Below are positions 26,700-35,427 of a DNA stretch of 64,000 nucleotides, one piece after another. Origin of the DNA: Alteromonas sp. KC3 (GTDB lineage: Bacteria > Pseudomonadota > Gammaproteobacteria > Enterobacterales > Alteromonadaceae); assembly GCF_016756315.1 (NCBI RefSeq), contig NZ_AP024235.1, forward strand, positions 1,488,001 to 1,552,000. The letters run 5' to 3'. Under the pieces are notes generated by a model. The model was not told where the DNA came from and did no database searches. It saw only the letters and a program-made list of their open reading frames with translations. A program made the translations under genes and the position numbers. Position 1 is the first letter of the stretch, and the number at the start of each line of letters is the position of its first letter.

Positions 26700-27356
26700 A
26701 TGTCGCATTTCACTGTATTGGGCTTAGGTAAGTTTGGTTTGACTGCAAGCTTAGAACTTATTCATATGGGGCACACAGTAACTGGCATTGATAAAAATGA
26801 GCGCTTAGTTGAGCACTGTGCAGGTGATTTAACCCAGGCGCTAATTTGTGATGCTAGCGATGAACGGGCGCTCTCAGAGCTTAATTTATGTGAGAGCGAA
26901 GCGGTATTGGTCGCCATTGGCGAAGATATGCAGGCCAGTTTGCTATGTACGCTAGCGCTCAAAAACCTTGGGGTGAAAAATATTTGGGTAAAAGCAAATA
27001 GCAGCGCTCATCACACCATATTGTCGAAATTGGGTGTGTCAAAAATCATCCACCCAGAAGAAGAAATGGGCGCACGGGTTGCCCAAGCCCTAAATTACCC
27101 AATGGTGAATGACTATATTGGTATTGGGCACGGGCATTATATTGTCGACCTTATTTTAGATAGTGACTTCGCCCGCCAGCCAATAAGCAGCGTTTTGTCT
27201 GGTTTTGAAAAAGACATCAGCTGCCTTCTCGTAAAACGTGGACAGACACTTAATCAATCACCTGCTGGCGAATTTGAAATACAGGCGCACGACACCGTCA
27301 TCCTTTGCGGGCCACGTGACTCACTGGTAAAAATTGCGCCTAGGTTTGTGAAATGA
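26700..27356 (+). CDS. KtrA/TrkA-type potassium transport regulatory subunit
   Basis: A 218-residue RCK-domain protein that gates a potassium channel-like subunit. Residues 1-130 form the Rossmann domain (VLGLGKFGLTASLELIHMG, then the adenine-ring acidic region TGIDKNE); residues about 140-218 form the RCK_C domain that binds cyclic dinucleotide or other ligands (PISSVLSGFEKDISCLLVKRG). GAGG lies before the ATG. It overlaps the membrane subunit gene by four bases (ATGA). One RCK unit rather than the two of TrkA marks it as KtrA type. Confidence 0.88.
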   Translation: MSHFTVLGLGKFGLTASLELIHMGHTVTGIDKNERLVEHCAGDLTQALICDASDERALSELNLCESEAVLVAIGEDMQASLLCTLALKNLGVKNIWVKANSSAHHTILSKLGVSKIIHPEEEMGARVAQALNYPMVNDYIGIGHGHYIVDLILDSDFARQPISSVLSGFEKDISCLLVKRGQTLNQSPAGEFEIQAHDTVILCGPRDSLVKIAPRFVK

Positions 27357-28717
27357 ACAAATGGAGTCCGGCATACAAGCCGTTAGAACGCAAACCTCAA
27401 GGGGCCGCAAAAGTACATGCTGCACCGCCACTGATTTTAAGCCTGAGTTTTCTTGCCGTGATTGTTATAGGCACGCTACTGCTTAAACTTCCTGTAATGA
27501 CGGTTGAACCTATTACGTGGGTTGAAAGTTTGTTCACGGCAACGTCTGCGGTTACTGTGACGGGACTGGTTTTGGTCGATACGGGGACGGCGTTTACCAT
27601 GGCGGGGCAAACCGTTATCGCCATACTTATTCAATTGGGTGGCCTTGGCCTTATGACATTTGCTGTAGTCACGCTTATTGCACTGGGCAATAAAATGAGC
27701 TTTCTACAGCAGTCGGCCGTGAAAGAAGCATTTAACCAAACCGATATGTCTACATTGGTGTCTACCGCGAAAGCCGTATTGGCCTTTGCATTTATGGTTG
27801 AGGTGATGGGATTTATGATCTTAAGCGCATTTTGGTGGCCCCAAATGCCCGCCTCAGACGCTATGTTTAACGCGTTTTTTTACACGATATCGGCGTTTAA
27901 TAATGCTGGTTTTGCCTTAAGCAGTGACAGTTTGTCTGCCTATGTCGGCAGCCCCGTAATCAATATCACAATAACGGCGTTGTTTATTGTTGGCGGACTT
28001 GGTTTTTCTGTGTGGTTAGAACTGCTTAAAAAAAGAAAGTGGCAGCCTATTTCTGTTTATGCCAAAACCATGATCTTAGGCACATTGGCGCTTAATGTAC
28101 TGGCGTTTATCTCAATATTGATGATCGAAATAGATAACCCAGCCACCTTGGGTAAATTAGACACAGTATCGGCAGTATGGGCATCATGGTTTCAGGCTGT
28201 TACACCTCGTACCGCGGGGTTTAATACCATTGATATAGCGTCGCTTGAAGATGCCACAACGGCTATTATGTTACTGCTTATGTTCATTGGTGGCGGTTCA
28301 ATGAGTACCGCAAGCGGCATTAAACTGATGACGTTTGTGGTGCTGCTACTTGCTGCTTATAACTACATTAGCCGTGGTGCTGCACCTACACTTTACGGTA
28401 AGGCAATAAGTACTGAAACAGTAAGCAAGGCGCTGGCGTTAACCCTTATTTCGATTGGCATCACCTGGATAGCTATTTTCTTACTTCTGATTACTGAAGA
28501 TGCCCCATTTTTGGACATTGTGTTTGAAGCGGTTTCTGCATTAGGCACGGTAGGGCTATCGAGAGGATTAACGGGAGGTCTGTCAGACAGCGGGGAATTT
28601 ATCATTATTCTCTTAATGTACATTGGTCGACTCGGCCCGTTAACACTCGCGTACTTTATCGCCAGCCCTCGCATGAGCAGAATTAAACACCCAGACGCAA
28701 AACTGGCAATAGGCTAA
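27353..28717 (+). CDS. KtrB/TrkH-type potassium translocating subunit
   Basis: A 454-residue membrane protein of the SKT superfamily with four membrane-pore-membrane repeats. Filter regions are visible as TSAVTVTGLVL, ISAFNNAGFALS, TPRTAGFNTI and SALGTVGLSRGL, each with the conserved glycine. It moves K+ (often Na+-coupled in KtrB) under control of the RCK protein encoded immediately upstream, and probably under the KdpDE-like pair. Its last four bases overlap the end of the convergent small gene. Whether Na+ or H+ is the coupling ion cannot be read. Confidence 0.9.
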   Translation: MNKWSPAYKPLERKPQGAAKVHAAPPLILSLSFLAVIVIGTLLLKLPVMTVEPITWVESLFTATSAVTVTGLVLVDTGTAFTMAGQTVIAILIQLGGLGLMTFAVVTLIALGNKMSFLQQSAVKEAFNQTDMSTLVSTAKAVLAFAFMVEVMGFMILSAFWWPQMPASDAMFNAFFYTISAFNNAGFALSSDSLSAYVGSPVINITITALFIVGGLGFSVWLELLKKRKWQPISVYAKTMILGTLALNVLAFISILMIEIDNPATLGKLDTVSAVWASWFQAVTPRTAGFNTIDIASLEDATTAIMLLLMFIGGGSMSTASGIKLMTFVVLLLAAYNYISRGAAPTLYGKAISTETVSKALALTLISIGITWIAIFLLLITEDAPFLDIVFEAVSALGTVGLSRGLTGGLSDSGEFIIILLMYIGRLGPLTLAYFIASPRMSRIKHPDAKLAIG

Positions 28718-28929
28718 TCGTCGTTTAATAAAGGTTCGACAACAGACTCTAGCCCGTTAAGTTTTATTTCGTACATCAATGCAAGTTGTTCCCCCAGTTT
28801 GTTTTGGGGGAACCCTTGTTTGTGAAACCACACAAGATACGGTTCAGGCAAATGAAATAATCGCCTACCAGCGTATTTGCCAAATGGCATCACTTGGTTA
28901 ATGGCATCTTTTATTAGTGTCGGATCCAT
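28714..28929 (-). CDS. Small DUF3820-like protein
   Basis: A 71-residue protein with VMPFGKYAGRRLFHLPEPYLVWFHKQGFP, the conserved pattern of the DUF3820 family, which has no settled function. It is five bases downstream of the ABC exporter gene on the same strand, so it is probably co-transcribed, and its stop overlaps the convergent potassium transporter gene by four bases. Soluble, no signal. The family call is from recall of the FGK-G-x-L-x-x-[LI]-P-x-x-Y-L motif. Confidence 0.75.
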   Translation of the reverse strand: MDPTLIKDAINQVMPFGKYAGRRLFHLPEPYLVWFHKQGFPQNKLGEQLALMYEIKLNGLESVVEPLLNDD

Positions 28930-28934
28930 CTATC

Positions 28935-30734
28935 TTATTGCTCGTTGTCTGCGTGCTTTTCACGTTGCTGTGCGTGCCACAAAGTCGCGTACTCAGCATT
29001 GGCGGCCAAAAGCGCAGAGTGCGTGCCTGCTTCTACAATATGACCGTTTTTAAGCACCAAAATTTTGTCAGCATCAACAATAGTTGATAAGCGGTGGGCA
29101 ATGACCAAGCTAGTGTGCCCTTTAGCAGCATCGCGAAGGGCAGAAAGAATGGCACGCTCTGAGGTACTGTCTAACGAACTTGTGGCCTCATCAAAAATCA
29201 TAATAGGCGCGCCTTTAAGTAGTGCTCTTGCTATGGCAACGCGCTGCTTTTCGCCACCAGACAGTTTCAAGCCACGCTCGCCCACTGTGGTTTCAAGCTT
29301 ATCGGGAAGCTTGGCAATAAAATCTTCCAGATGCGCCAGCTTAATGACATTTTCAACGTCTTCAATAGAAGCATCTGGATTACCGTAGCGAATATTTTCA
29401 AGCAGCGTGGTGTTAAATAGCACGGTATCTTGCGGGACAATACCTATGTGACTGCGTAAACTTTGCTGAGTAAGATGGCGAATGTCTGTCCCATCAATGT
29501 TAATGCTACCGCTGCTTGGCTCATAAAAGCGAAACAGTAGTTTCATTAGCGTTGATTTTCCTGCACCGCTTTCACCCACCACGGCTACCTTAGCACCTGC
29601 GGGTACTTCAAAACTGATGCCCTTTAAAATTTCGCGCTTTTCGTTATACGCAAACGCCACGTTATCAAAGGTGATGACGGGGTTGGTCGTAACTAACGTA
29701 GACGCATTATCGGCATCTTTAATGGCTGGCGCCTGAGAGAGTAAGTCGAATAGCTTATCGATGTTAGCAAGGCTGCCGCGAATTTCGCGATACACAAAGC
29801 CCAAAAAGTTAAGCGGCATAAATATTTGCATGGTAAAGGCGTTTATCAGAACAAAATCACCTATAGTCATTTCGCCGTTAATTACCCCAAACGCGGCATT
29901 AGCCATCATTGAAGTCATTGCAATAGCAATAATGCTGGCCTGCCCACCGTTTAATGCAAAAAGGGACAGTCGGTTTTTACGGCGCGCTTTTTCCCATGCT
30001 GCAAGGTCGGTATCGTAGCGATTGGCCTCGAACGCCTCGTTGTTAAAGTATTTTACCGTTTCGAAGTTAAGTAAGCTGTCTACGGCTCGCGAGTTGGTGG
30101 TAGAGTCGGCCTCATTCATTTGAGTAACAAAGCGTGTGCGCCAGTCGGTGGCTTTCATGGAAAAGCCAATATAGGCCACCACGCTGCATATGATTATCAT
30201 GGCGAAAGATACGCCAAACTGTACCAAAAGCAGGCCCACAACAAGCGCAATTTCTAGCAGGGTAGGCACTATGTTAAACACCATAAAGCGCATTAAAAAG
30301 CTAATGCCGTTGGTGCCGCGTTCAATGTCTCGCGACAAGCCGCCTGTTCTGCGGTTTAAATGAAACCCTAAGTCGAGGTTATGCAAATGTTTGAACACTT
30401 TTAGCCCAAGTCTTCGCATGGCTCGCTCTGTTACGCGGCCAAATAGCGTGTCGCGCACTTCGCCAAGTAAAACGTTTATAAGCCGCAAAGCGCCATAAGC
30501 AATGATAAGGCTAATAGGCACCGCTAGGGCTAATGTGGTTAAGTCGCCGTTTAAACTGTCGACCGTGTATTTAAGCACGTAAGGTAGACCAATACTCGCC
30601 AGTTTAGCGGCTATCAAACACAAAAGTGCCAGCGCTACACGGCGCTTGAATTCAAGCAAATAAGGCCAAAGTTGCGAAAGAACGTGCCATTTAACGGGTT
30701 CATCGACATTGGTGGGAAATCGGTTTCTTCTCAT
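28935..30734 (-). CDS. Atm1-type ABC exporter (fused permease and ATPase)
   Basis: A 599-residue half-transporter: six membrane helices (about 20-300) and an ATPase domain with Walker A GESGAGKST, signature LSGGEKQR and Walker B MIFDEATSSLD. Strings such as FKRRVALALLCLIAAKLASIGLPYVLKYTVD and the loop FNNEAFEANRYD are typical of the Atm1/HMT1 group, whose members export glutathione-linked compounds or metal conjugates. I take the ATG at 30734; an in-frame GTG at 30797 would add 21 residues without a clear ribosome site. Upstream of, and probably co-transcribed with, the DUF3820-like gene. Substrate is inference. Confidence 0.85.
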   Translation of the reverse strand: MRRNRFPTNVDEPVKWHVLSQLWPYLLEFKRRVALALLCLIAAKLASIGLPYVLKYTVDSLNGDLTTLALAVPISLIIAYGALRLINVLLGEVRDTLFGRVTERAMRRLGLKVFKHLHNLDLGFHLNRRTGGLSRDIERGTNGISFLMRFMVFNIVPTLLEIALVVGLLLVQFGVSFAMIIICSVVAYIGFSMKATDWRTRFVTQMNEADSTTNSRAVDSLLNFETVKYFNNEAFEANRYDTDLAAWEKARRKNRLSLFALNGGQASIIAIAMTSMMANAAFGVINGEMTIGDFVLINAFTMQIFMPLNFLGFVYREIRGSLANIDKLFDLLSQAPAIKDADNASTLVTTNPVITFDNVAFAYNEKREILKGISFEVPAGAKVAVVGESGAGKSTLMKLLFRFYEPSSGSINIDGTDIRHLTQQSLRSHIGIVPQDTVLFNTTLLENIRYGNPDASIEDVENVIKLAHLEDFIAKLPDKLETTVGERGLKLSGGEKQRVAIARALLKGAPIMIFDEATSSLDSTSERAILSALRDAAKGHTSLVIAHRLSTIVDADKILVLKNGHIVEAGTHSALLAANAEYATLWHAQQREKHADNEQ

Positions 30735-30920
30735 TTTATAGTGTGAAATGTAGTAAGGATAAAAGAACGGGCGGTATAGCCATGTAGTAGAGTACACGAC
30801 TTTTAGCTATTACGCTGTTTGAAATACGTTTTGAAAGATCTAAGAGATTAATTTGGTCTTATTTATATTCATGAAGGTATTTAAATCTGTTTTCTCGCGT
30901 CGTACACTACAAGTGGTTTA

Positions 30921-30938
30921 GTTTAGTAACTACTAAAC
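30921..30938. promoter_or_regulatory. Palindrome upstream of moaA
   Basis: GTTTAGT and ACTAAAC flank AACT, a seven-base perfect inverted repeat 35 bases before the moaA start in the divergent gap with the ABC exporter gene. It looks like an operator half-site pair; no regulator is known to me for this sequence. Confidence 0.35.
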
Positions 30939-30972
30939 GTGTAGCGTTAGAAAAGCGTAAAGTAAAAGAGAT

Positions 30973-31977
30973 ATGCAATGCCAACAGGCAACGCAACGAG
31001 GAGTGAGTTTGTTAGAAGATAGTTTCGGTAGACAGTTTCATTATTTACGTTTGTCAGTGACCGAAGCGTGTAACTTCCGTTGTCAGTATTGTTTGCCTGA
31101 TGGATACGACGGCCCTTCTAGCGACCAGTTCATGTCGCTTGCTGAAATAGATACCTTGCTAAAAGCCTTTGCGCAATTGGGGACGTCTAAAGTACGGCTA
31201 ACGGGCGGGGAGCCCACACTTCGCCGCGACTTTCTGGATATTCTACGTTTAACTGCTAATACGCCTGGGATAAACCGTGTGGCTATGACTACGCATGGTG
31301 GTCGCATGGAAAAGTTTGCTGCCCAGTGGAAAGAGGCAGGCCTTCATCAGGTTAATGTGAGCATTGATAGTTTAGATCCACGTCAGTTTGCTGCTATTAC
31401 AGGGCAAGATAAGCTTAAAACCGTGTTGCGGGGTCTTGACGCAGCTATCGACTGCGGCTTGGATGTAAAAGTGAACTCGGTGCTGCTTAACGATTTTTCA
31501 GATAGCCGCTTAAACCGTTTTCTTGCATGGCTAAAAGATATGCCCGTGACCTTGCGTTTTATCGAGTTGATGGAAACTGGCGATCTTCATAAATTTTTCA
31601 ATAAACAGCATCAAAGTGGCACACCATTAAAAGATACGCTGGTTGAGATGGGGTGGCAGCCGTTGCTACGTCGCAAAGACGCAGGCCCTGCCCAAGAATT
31701 TTATCACCCCGATTACGCGGGCAAAATTGGCCTGATAATGCCGTACAGCAAAGATTTTTGTAAAACCTGCAACCGACTACGCGTTTCTGCGCCAGGCAAA
31801 TTGCATTTGTGCTTATTTAGTGAAAATGGCATTGATATGCGCGAGCTTTTGGCAGGTGGTGATGTAAATGAAGTAGTGCAGTTTCTTCAAAACGTGCTTG
31901 GCCAAAAGCACGAAACGCACTATTTACACGAAGGCAAAACCGGCGCAACTAAACACCTTGCCATGTTAGGTGGTTGA
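30973..31977 (+). CDS. moaA: GTP 3',8-cyclase MoaA
   Basis: MoaA is the radical-SAM enzyme that rearranges GTP in the first step of molybdenum cofactor synthesis. The 334-residue protein has both iron-sulfur cluster sites: CNFRCQYC near the N-terminus, and CKTCNRLRVSAPGKLHLCLF near residue 265. RLTGGEPTLRRD is the SAM-binding GGEP motif. Unlike most MoaA it does not end in a canonical GG; its end is KHLAMLGG, so the two glycines are in fact the last residues. No other moa gene is adjacent. Confidence 0.93.
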   Translation: MQCQQATQRGVSLLEDSFGRQFHYLRLSVTEACNFRCQYCLPDGYDGPSSDQFMSLAEIDTLLKAFAQLGTSKVRLTGGEPTLRRDFLDILRLTANTPGINRVAMTTHGGRMEKFAAQWKEAGLHQVNVSIDSLDPRQFAAITGQDKLKTVLRGLDAAIDCGLDVKVNSVLLNDFSDSRLNRFLAWLKDMPVTLRFIELMETGDLHKFFNKQHQSGTPLKDTLVEMGWQPLLRRKDAGPAQEFYHPDYAGKIGLIMPYSKDFCKTCNRLRVSAPGKLHLCLFSENGIDMRELLAGGDVNEVVQFLQNVLGQKHETHYLHEGKTGATKHLAMLGG

Positions 31978-32094
31978 GGTAAGTGAGTAAAAAACATTAG
32001 GCGAAATTGGTCGTATTTTGTTTGGTTTGTTGCAAAAATGAGCTATATTCATCGATTAAGACATAATTAAAAATAATAATGAAAAAGGAAGTAT

Positions 32095-32622
32095 ATGCAT
32101 ATCATGGACAGTGCGCGTCTTTCCTACCACTACATCACAGAAGCTGATGCCCACTTCTTATGGGAACTCGATCAAGACGAACTAGTAATGAAGTTTATCA
32201 ATGGCGGGAAAAAATCTTCTAAGGAAGATATTCGCGACATTTTTGTACCTCGCTTTCTTGCATACTCCAACCCCGCATTAGGGTGGGGGCTATGGCGTGT
32301 TGAAACGCTGGCTGAAAAAGAGAGTATTGGATGGATACTTGTTCGCCCCTTTGGCTTTTTTACTCAAACTCCCGAAAGCGATAACATGGAGTTAGGTTGG
32401 CGTTTTAAACGCAGCACGTGGGGTAAAGGCTATGCAACCGAAGCTGCTATGGCAGTAAAGGATGCTTTATTCGATATCGGCGTTGAGAAATTCTCAGCTA
32501 TTGCTAATCCAGACAATACTGCATCTATCAATATCATGAAAAAGCTTGGTATGACCTTCAGCCACGAACTTGAATACAAAGATAAACTATTTCATGAAAC
32601 TGTTGTGGTTTACACCAATTAG
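32095..32622 (+). CDS. RimJ/RimL-like GNAT acetyltransferase
   Basis: A 175-residue GNAT of the acetyltransf_3 type: SARLSYHYITEADAHFLWEL at the start, the acetyl-CoA loop RSTWGKGYATEAA (about 105-117) and NPDNTASINIMKKLGM, the usual end motif of the fold. Related family members acetylate N-termini or small amines; the substrate here is unknown. AAGGAAG stands just before the ATG. It is a single gene, nine bases short of the end of the convergent response-regulator gene, with no terminator between. Confidence 0.88.
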   Translation: MHIMDSARLSYHYITEADAHFLWELDQDELVMKFINGGKKSSKEDIRDIFVPRFLAYSNPALGWGLWRVETLAEKESIGWILVRPFGFFTQTPESDNMELGWRFKRSTWGKGYATEAAMAVKDALFDIGVEKFSAIANPDNTASINIMKKLGMTFSHELEYKDKLFHETVVVYTN

Positions 32623-32630
32623 CTGACTGC

Positions 32631-34250
32631 CTAACGGTTGAGAATATGCATCACTGACTCGTAGCGTGAACGTTGCTCCTCAGACAATGAGGCCGTTTCT
32701 AATGTTTCTCTACATTTCTTGATAGCGTCTACCGTGTTAGGGGGCAGTGGGGTGTTACTTCTTCGGGCTCTAATTATTGCTTGTAGATAGTTAAGTGCAA
32801 TAGAAGGGTTTTTGGGCATTACTCTAAATGCTTGAGAAAACGTGGTATACGACTGTTCCAAGTGGCCTTTTTTGTATTGGGCCACTGCAGTGTTGTTGAG
32901 TGTTTTGGGGCTCAACGTAATGGCTTTTCTTTCTGCTCGTTCTTGTTTCAAGTAGGTGGCAAGTAGGTTTACTTCCCCTGTTTTTGACGGCTCTCTCTCG
33001 GCAATGGCATCTAGTATTTCAAGTGACTTAGCACGCATACCTATTTCATGAAGTGCCTTGGCTCTATCGAGCAGCGCTTCGGTAGAATGATATTGATCAC
33101 CGTCTACATTAAAATCTGACAGTAATTGTTGCGCTTTTACAACGTCGTCTTTCAAATAATGAAGACGTGCATCGATGACCGCAAGTTCATCATTGACTAC
33201 CGCTTTAGGGTGCGCGCGCTTTAATTGGCGAAGGTATTCACCGGTCTGCTTTACAATATTATTTACGTGCTCTGGATCTGACGTCATCGCAAAATCCACG
33301 CCTGCACGAGCGGCGGTTAGGTAAATCTCAGGACTGTCGTGGATAGAGCCCTTCGCGTAACGCACCATTTTCTTTGCGCTATTAAACTGGCTTTCATAGT
33401 CGTGTGTAATACGTGCCAGATCTATTGCTTGCTGATGCCGTGGAATGTTCCTAGGCGAAATGTCGCAGGCAAGAGAGGTACTTTCTAATGCATCGTCAAA
33501 AGCAGATTGCTTGATTTGGAGCTTCGCAAGTAAGTCGTAGGCATTTAACGCTGCGTCGGGACGAAGCGCCAGTTGTATAATTTCCCTTTCTGCGTCGTCA
33601 AACTCGTTTAAGGCCATCAATGAGGTGGCAATGCCAAGTTTCGCCCAGCTAAAATCTTGAATGTTGATGATGGATTCGTAAAACGAAATGGCTTCGTGAT
33701 AGCGCTGCGTTTGCACCAACATCTCGCCTTTAATTTTTAGCGCAAGTGGGAAGTGCTCTGAGTGTTCAGGCTGAAGCAAAAAATTTTCAACTTCAGCTAA
33801 TGCCTTTTCGTAATCTTTTTTGTCCATTTGCAGGTAGACATTTCGAAGCGCATGCTTGCGCGACAAAACGCGAGATAGTCGCTTATCAAGTTCGTTAACT
33901 GAAAAGGGCTTTGCAATAAACTCATCAGGCTGTAGTTCAATGATGGCATGAACAACTTCAGAAGAAGTATCGGCACTTGTAAAAATAAAGGCACTGGTTA
34001 AGGGAAGGGTTTGTTCTGCATTAAGTTGCTCAAGTAAAAAATAGCCACCTTGTTCAGAACGAAGACTATATGAACAAATGATGCCGTCATAATCGCGCTC
34101 TTGCATTGCAACGAGTGCGTGTGAGGGCCTATCGACATAGTCCATGTTTTTGAAACCCAGCTGCTCGAGGGCATAGTGCATATGGCTTTTGGCCAGCACT
34201 TGATCCTCTGCAATCAACAACTTAGTGTTTTTAGCTAAGTTAAGTTTCAT
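32631..34250 (-). CDS. TPR response regulator with degenerate receiver
   Basis: A 539-residue soluble protein: receiver-like domain at about 1-120 and TPR-type helical repeats from about 135 to the end. The receiver keeps the acidic pair (IAEDQ), the Thr (FIFTSAD) and the Lys (FIAKPFS), but the phosphoacceptor position after beta-3 reads CSYSL, a Ser where Asp is expected. It is thus probably a phosphorylation-independent scaffold. I chose the ATG at 34250; longer starts add a hydrophobic stretch that does not belong to the fold and have no clear ribosome site. It stands alone between the tRNA-Val cluster and a convergent GNAT gene. Confidence 0.8.
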   Translation of the reverse strand: MKLNLAKNTKLLIAEDQVLAKSHMHYALEQLGFKNMDYVDRPSHALVAMQERDYDGIICSYSLRSEQGGYFLLEQLNAEQTLPLTSAFIFTSADTSSEVVHAIIELQPDEFIAKPFSVNELDKRLSRVLSRKHALRNVYLQMDKKDYEKALAEVENFLLQPEHSEHFPLALKIKGEMLVQTQRYHEAISFYESIINIQDFSWAKLGIATSLMALNEFDDAEREIIQLALRPDAALNAYDLLAKLQIKQSAFDDALESTSLACDISPRNIPRHQQAIDLARITHDYESQFNSAKKMVRYAKGSIHDSPEIYLTAARAGVDFAMTSDPEHVNNIVKQTGEYLRQLKRAHPKAVVNDELAVIDARLHYLKDDVVKAQQLLSDFNVDGDQYHSTEALLDRAKALHEIGMRAKSLEILDAIAEREPSKTGEVNLLATYLKQERAERKAITLSPKTLNNTAVAQYKKGHLEQSYTTFSQAFRVMPKNPSIALNYLQAIIRARRSNTPLPPNTVDAIKKCRETLETASLSEEQRSRYESVMHILNR

Positions 34251-34417
34251 CCACATAAAACCGATAATAGGTACAATACCCAACAATATCACGAAAGTGA
34301 GATAAGGTAAGTATAGTTGTTATAACAAATAGTTGCGTTAATTCGCGTATAACATGCTTATCGGATATTTAGCGATAAAACTTTAGTGCAATGTTGAAGA
34401 TATAATGGAAAAAGAAG

Positions 34418-34493
34418 TGGTGGACGCTACTGGGCTTGAACCAGTGACCCTCGCCTTGTAAGGGCGATGCTCTCCCAACTGAGCTAAGCGTCC
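34418..34493 (-). tRNA. tRNA-Val(UAC), copy 4 in transcription order
   Basis: 76 bases with encoded CCA. Acceptor GGACGCT pairs with AGCGTCC; D arm GCTCAGTTGGGAGAGC; anticodon UAC within CCTTACAAGG; T arm with GGTTCAAGCCC. Last of four identical tandem genes. Confidence 0.96.
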
Positions 34494-34516
34494 ATTTAGT
34501 TTCAAAACAAAGAAGG

Positions 34517-34592
34517 TGGTGGACGCTACTGGGCTTGAACCAGTGACCCTCGCCTTGTAAGGGCGATGCTCTCCCAACTGAGCTAAGCGTCC
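34517..34592 (-). tRNA. tRNA-Val(UAC), copy 3
   Basis: Identical to the neighbouring copies, 99-base period, encoded CCA, anticodon UAC. The 23-base spacers between the copies are also identical. Confidence 0.96.
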
Positions 34593-34615
34593 ATTTAGTT
34601 TCAAAACAAAGAAGG

Positions 34616-34691
34616 TGGTGGACGCTACTGGGCTTGAACCAGTGACCCTCGCCTTGTAAGGGCGATGCTCTCCCAACTGAGCTAAGCGTCC
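34616..34691 (-). tRNA. tRNA-Val(UAC), copy 2
   Basis: Identical to the neighbouring copies, with encoded CCA and anticodon UAC; part of a single transcript. Confidence 0.96.
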
Positions 34692-34714
34692 ATTTAGTTT
34701 CAAAACAAAGAAGG

Positions 34715-34790
34715 TGGTGGACGCTACTGGGCTTGAACCAGTGACCCTCGCCTTGTAAGGGCGATGCTCTCCCAACTGAGCTAAGCGTCC
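34715..34790 (-). tRNA. tRNA-Val(UAC), copy 1
   Basis: First transcribed copy, 36 bases downstream of a near-perfect promoter -10 box. Same sequence as the other three, with encoded CCA. Confidence 0.96.
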
Positions 34791-34826
34791 ATCTCTTTGT
34801 TTGCTTGCCTAAGCAAGTGGGGCGGT

Positions 34827-34854
34827 ATTATAGAGTCGGTTCCGTTAGTGTCAA
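34827..34854 (-). promoter_or_regulatory. Promoter of the tRNA-Val operon
   Basis: On the minus strand a perfect -35 TTGACA (34849-34854) and a perfect -10 TATAAT (34827-34832) are 16 bases apart, followed by the GC-rich discriminator ACCGCCCC expected of stringently controlled stable-RNA promoters. Confidence 0.88.
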
Positions 34855-34980
34855 CTATAAAATTAAAGAAAAGTGATCGTATGGCGGAAATTTAAACATT
34901 CTGTTCGTATCTTGATTAAATTGATGAAAAGCGCCGCATTTTTCACCCAATTTCACACGCAAAAGACAAATCTAACTTAA

Positions 34981-35310
34981 ATCGGACACAAACTTAAATC
35001 GGACACACACTTATTTAGCTACCCCAGAAACTTCACGTATATAAATTGGACACACACTTTTTTATTTGATGTATATAAAAAGAGGACAGACACTTTTTTC
35101 TCTTATTACTTCTAAAAAGTGACTTTCCAATATTGCTTGTCTAGAACTTAAATCGGACACACACTTTTTAATTAGATGTATATAAAAAGCGGACAGACAC
35201 TTTTTTCTCTAATTACTTCTAAAAAAGTGACTGTCCAATACTGCTTGCAATATTGCTTGTCCTATAAAGAAGAAGCTGAGCACCAAGAAAGTGTCTGTCC
35301 TTTTCCACCT
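34981..35310. repeat. Cluster of GGACAGACACTT-type repeats upstream of gltX
   Basis: The 600-base gap between the tRNA-Val promoter and gltX holds no gene. It contains at least nine copies of a short repeat, in forms such as TCGGACACACACTT, GCGGACAGACACTT and, inverted, AAAGTGACTGTCC. A compound unit is duplicated in tandem: 35043-35140 and 35150-35248 (107-base period) are nearly identical, each with TCGGACACACACTT or TTGGACACACACTT, then GATGTATATAAAAAG, then GGACAGACACTTTTTTCTC. Confidence 0.85.
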
Positions 35311-35359
35311 TCAACTTGCTTAAGAAGATATAAATAGCCTTGAAAGTGCTTACCGTCTT

Positions 35360-35386
35360 TTGTCATCACGCTGACACTGGTAGAAT
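35360..35386 (+). promoter_or_regulatory. Probable gltX promoter
   Basis: TTGTCA (35360-35365) and TAGAAT (35381-35386), 15 bases apart, followed by the GC-rich discriminator GCGCGC, about 40 bases before the gltX start. The same -10 and a similar discriminator recur at the tRNA-Ala/Glu promoter. The spacer is short, so the -35 assignment is uncertain. Confidence 0.45.
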
Positions 35387-35427
35387 GCGCGCAACTTTAG
35401 AAATTTTTTAACACATAGAGAGTGACC

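Noticed and set aside
34383..34775. A 130-residue repetitive open frame on the minus strand
   Set aside because: It reads straight through the four tRNA-Val genes; the protein repeats are the tRNA sequences.
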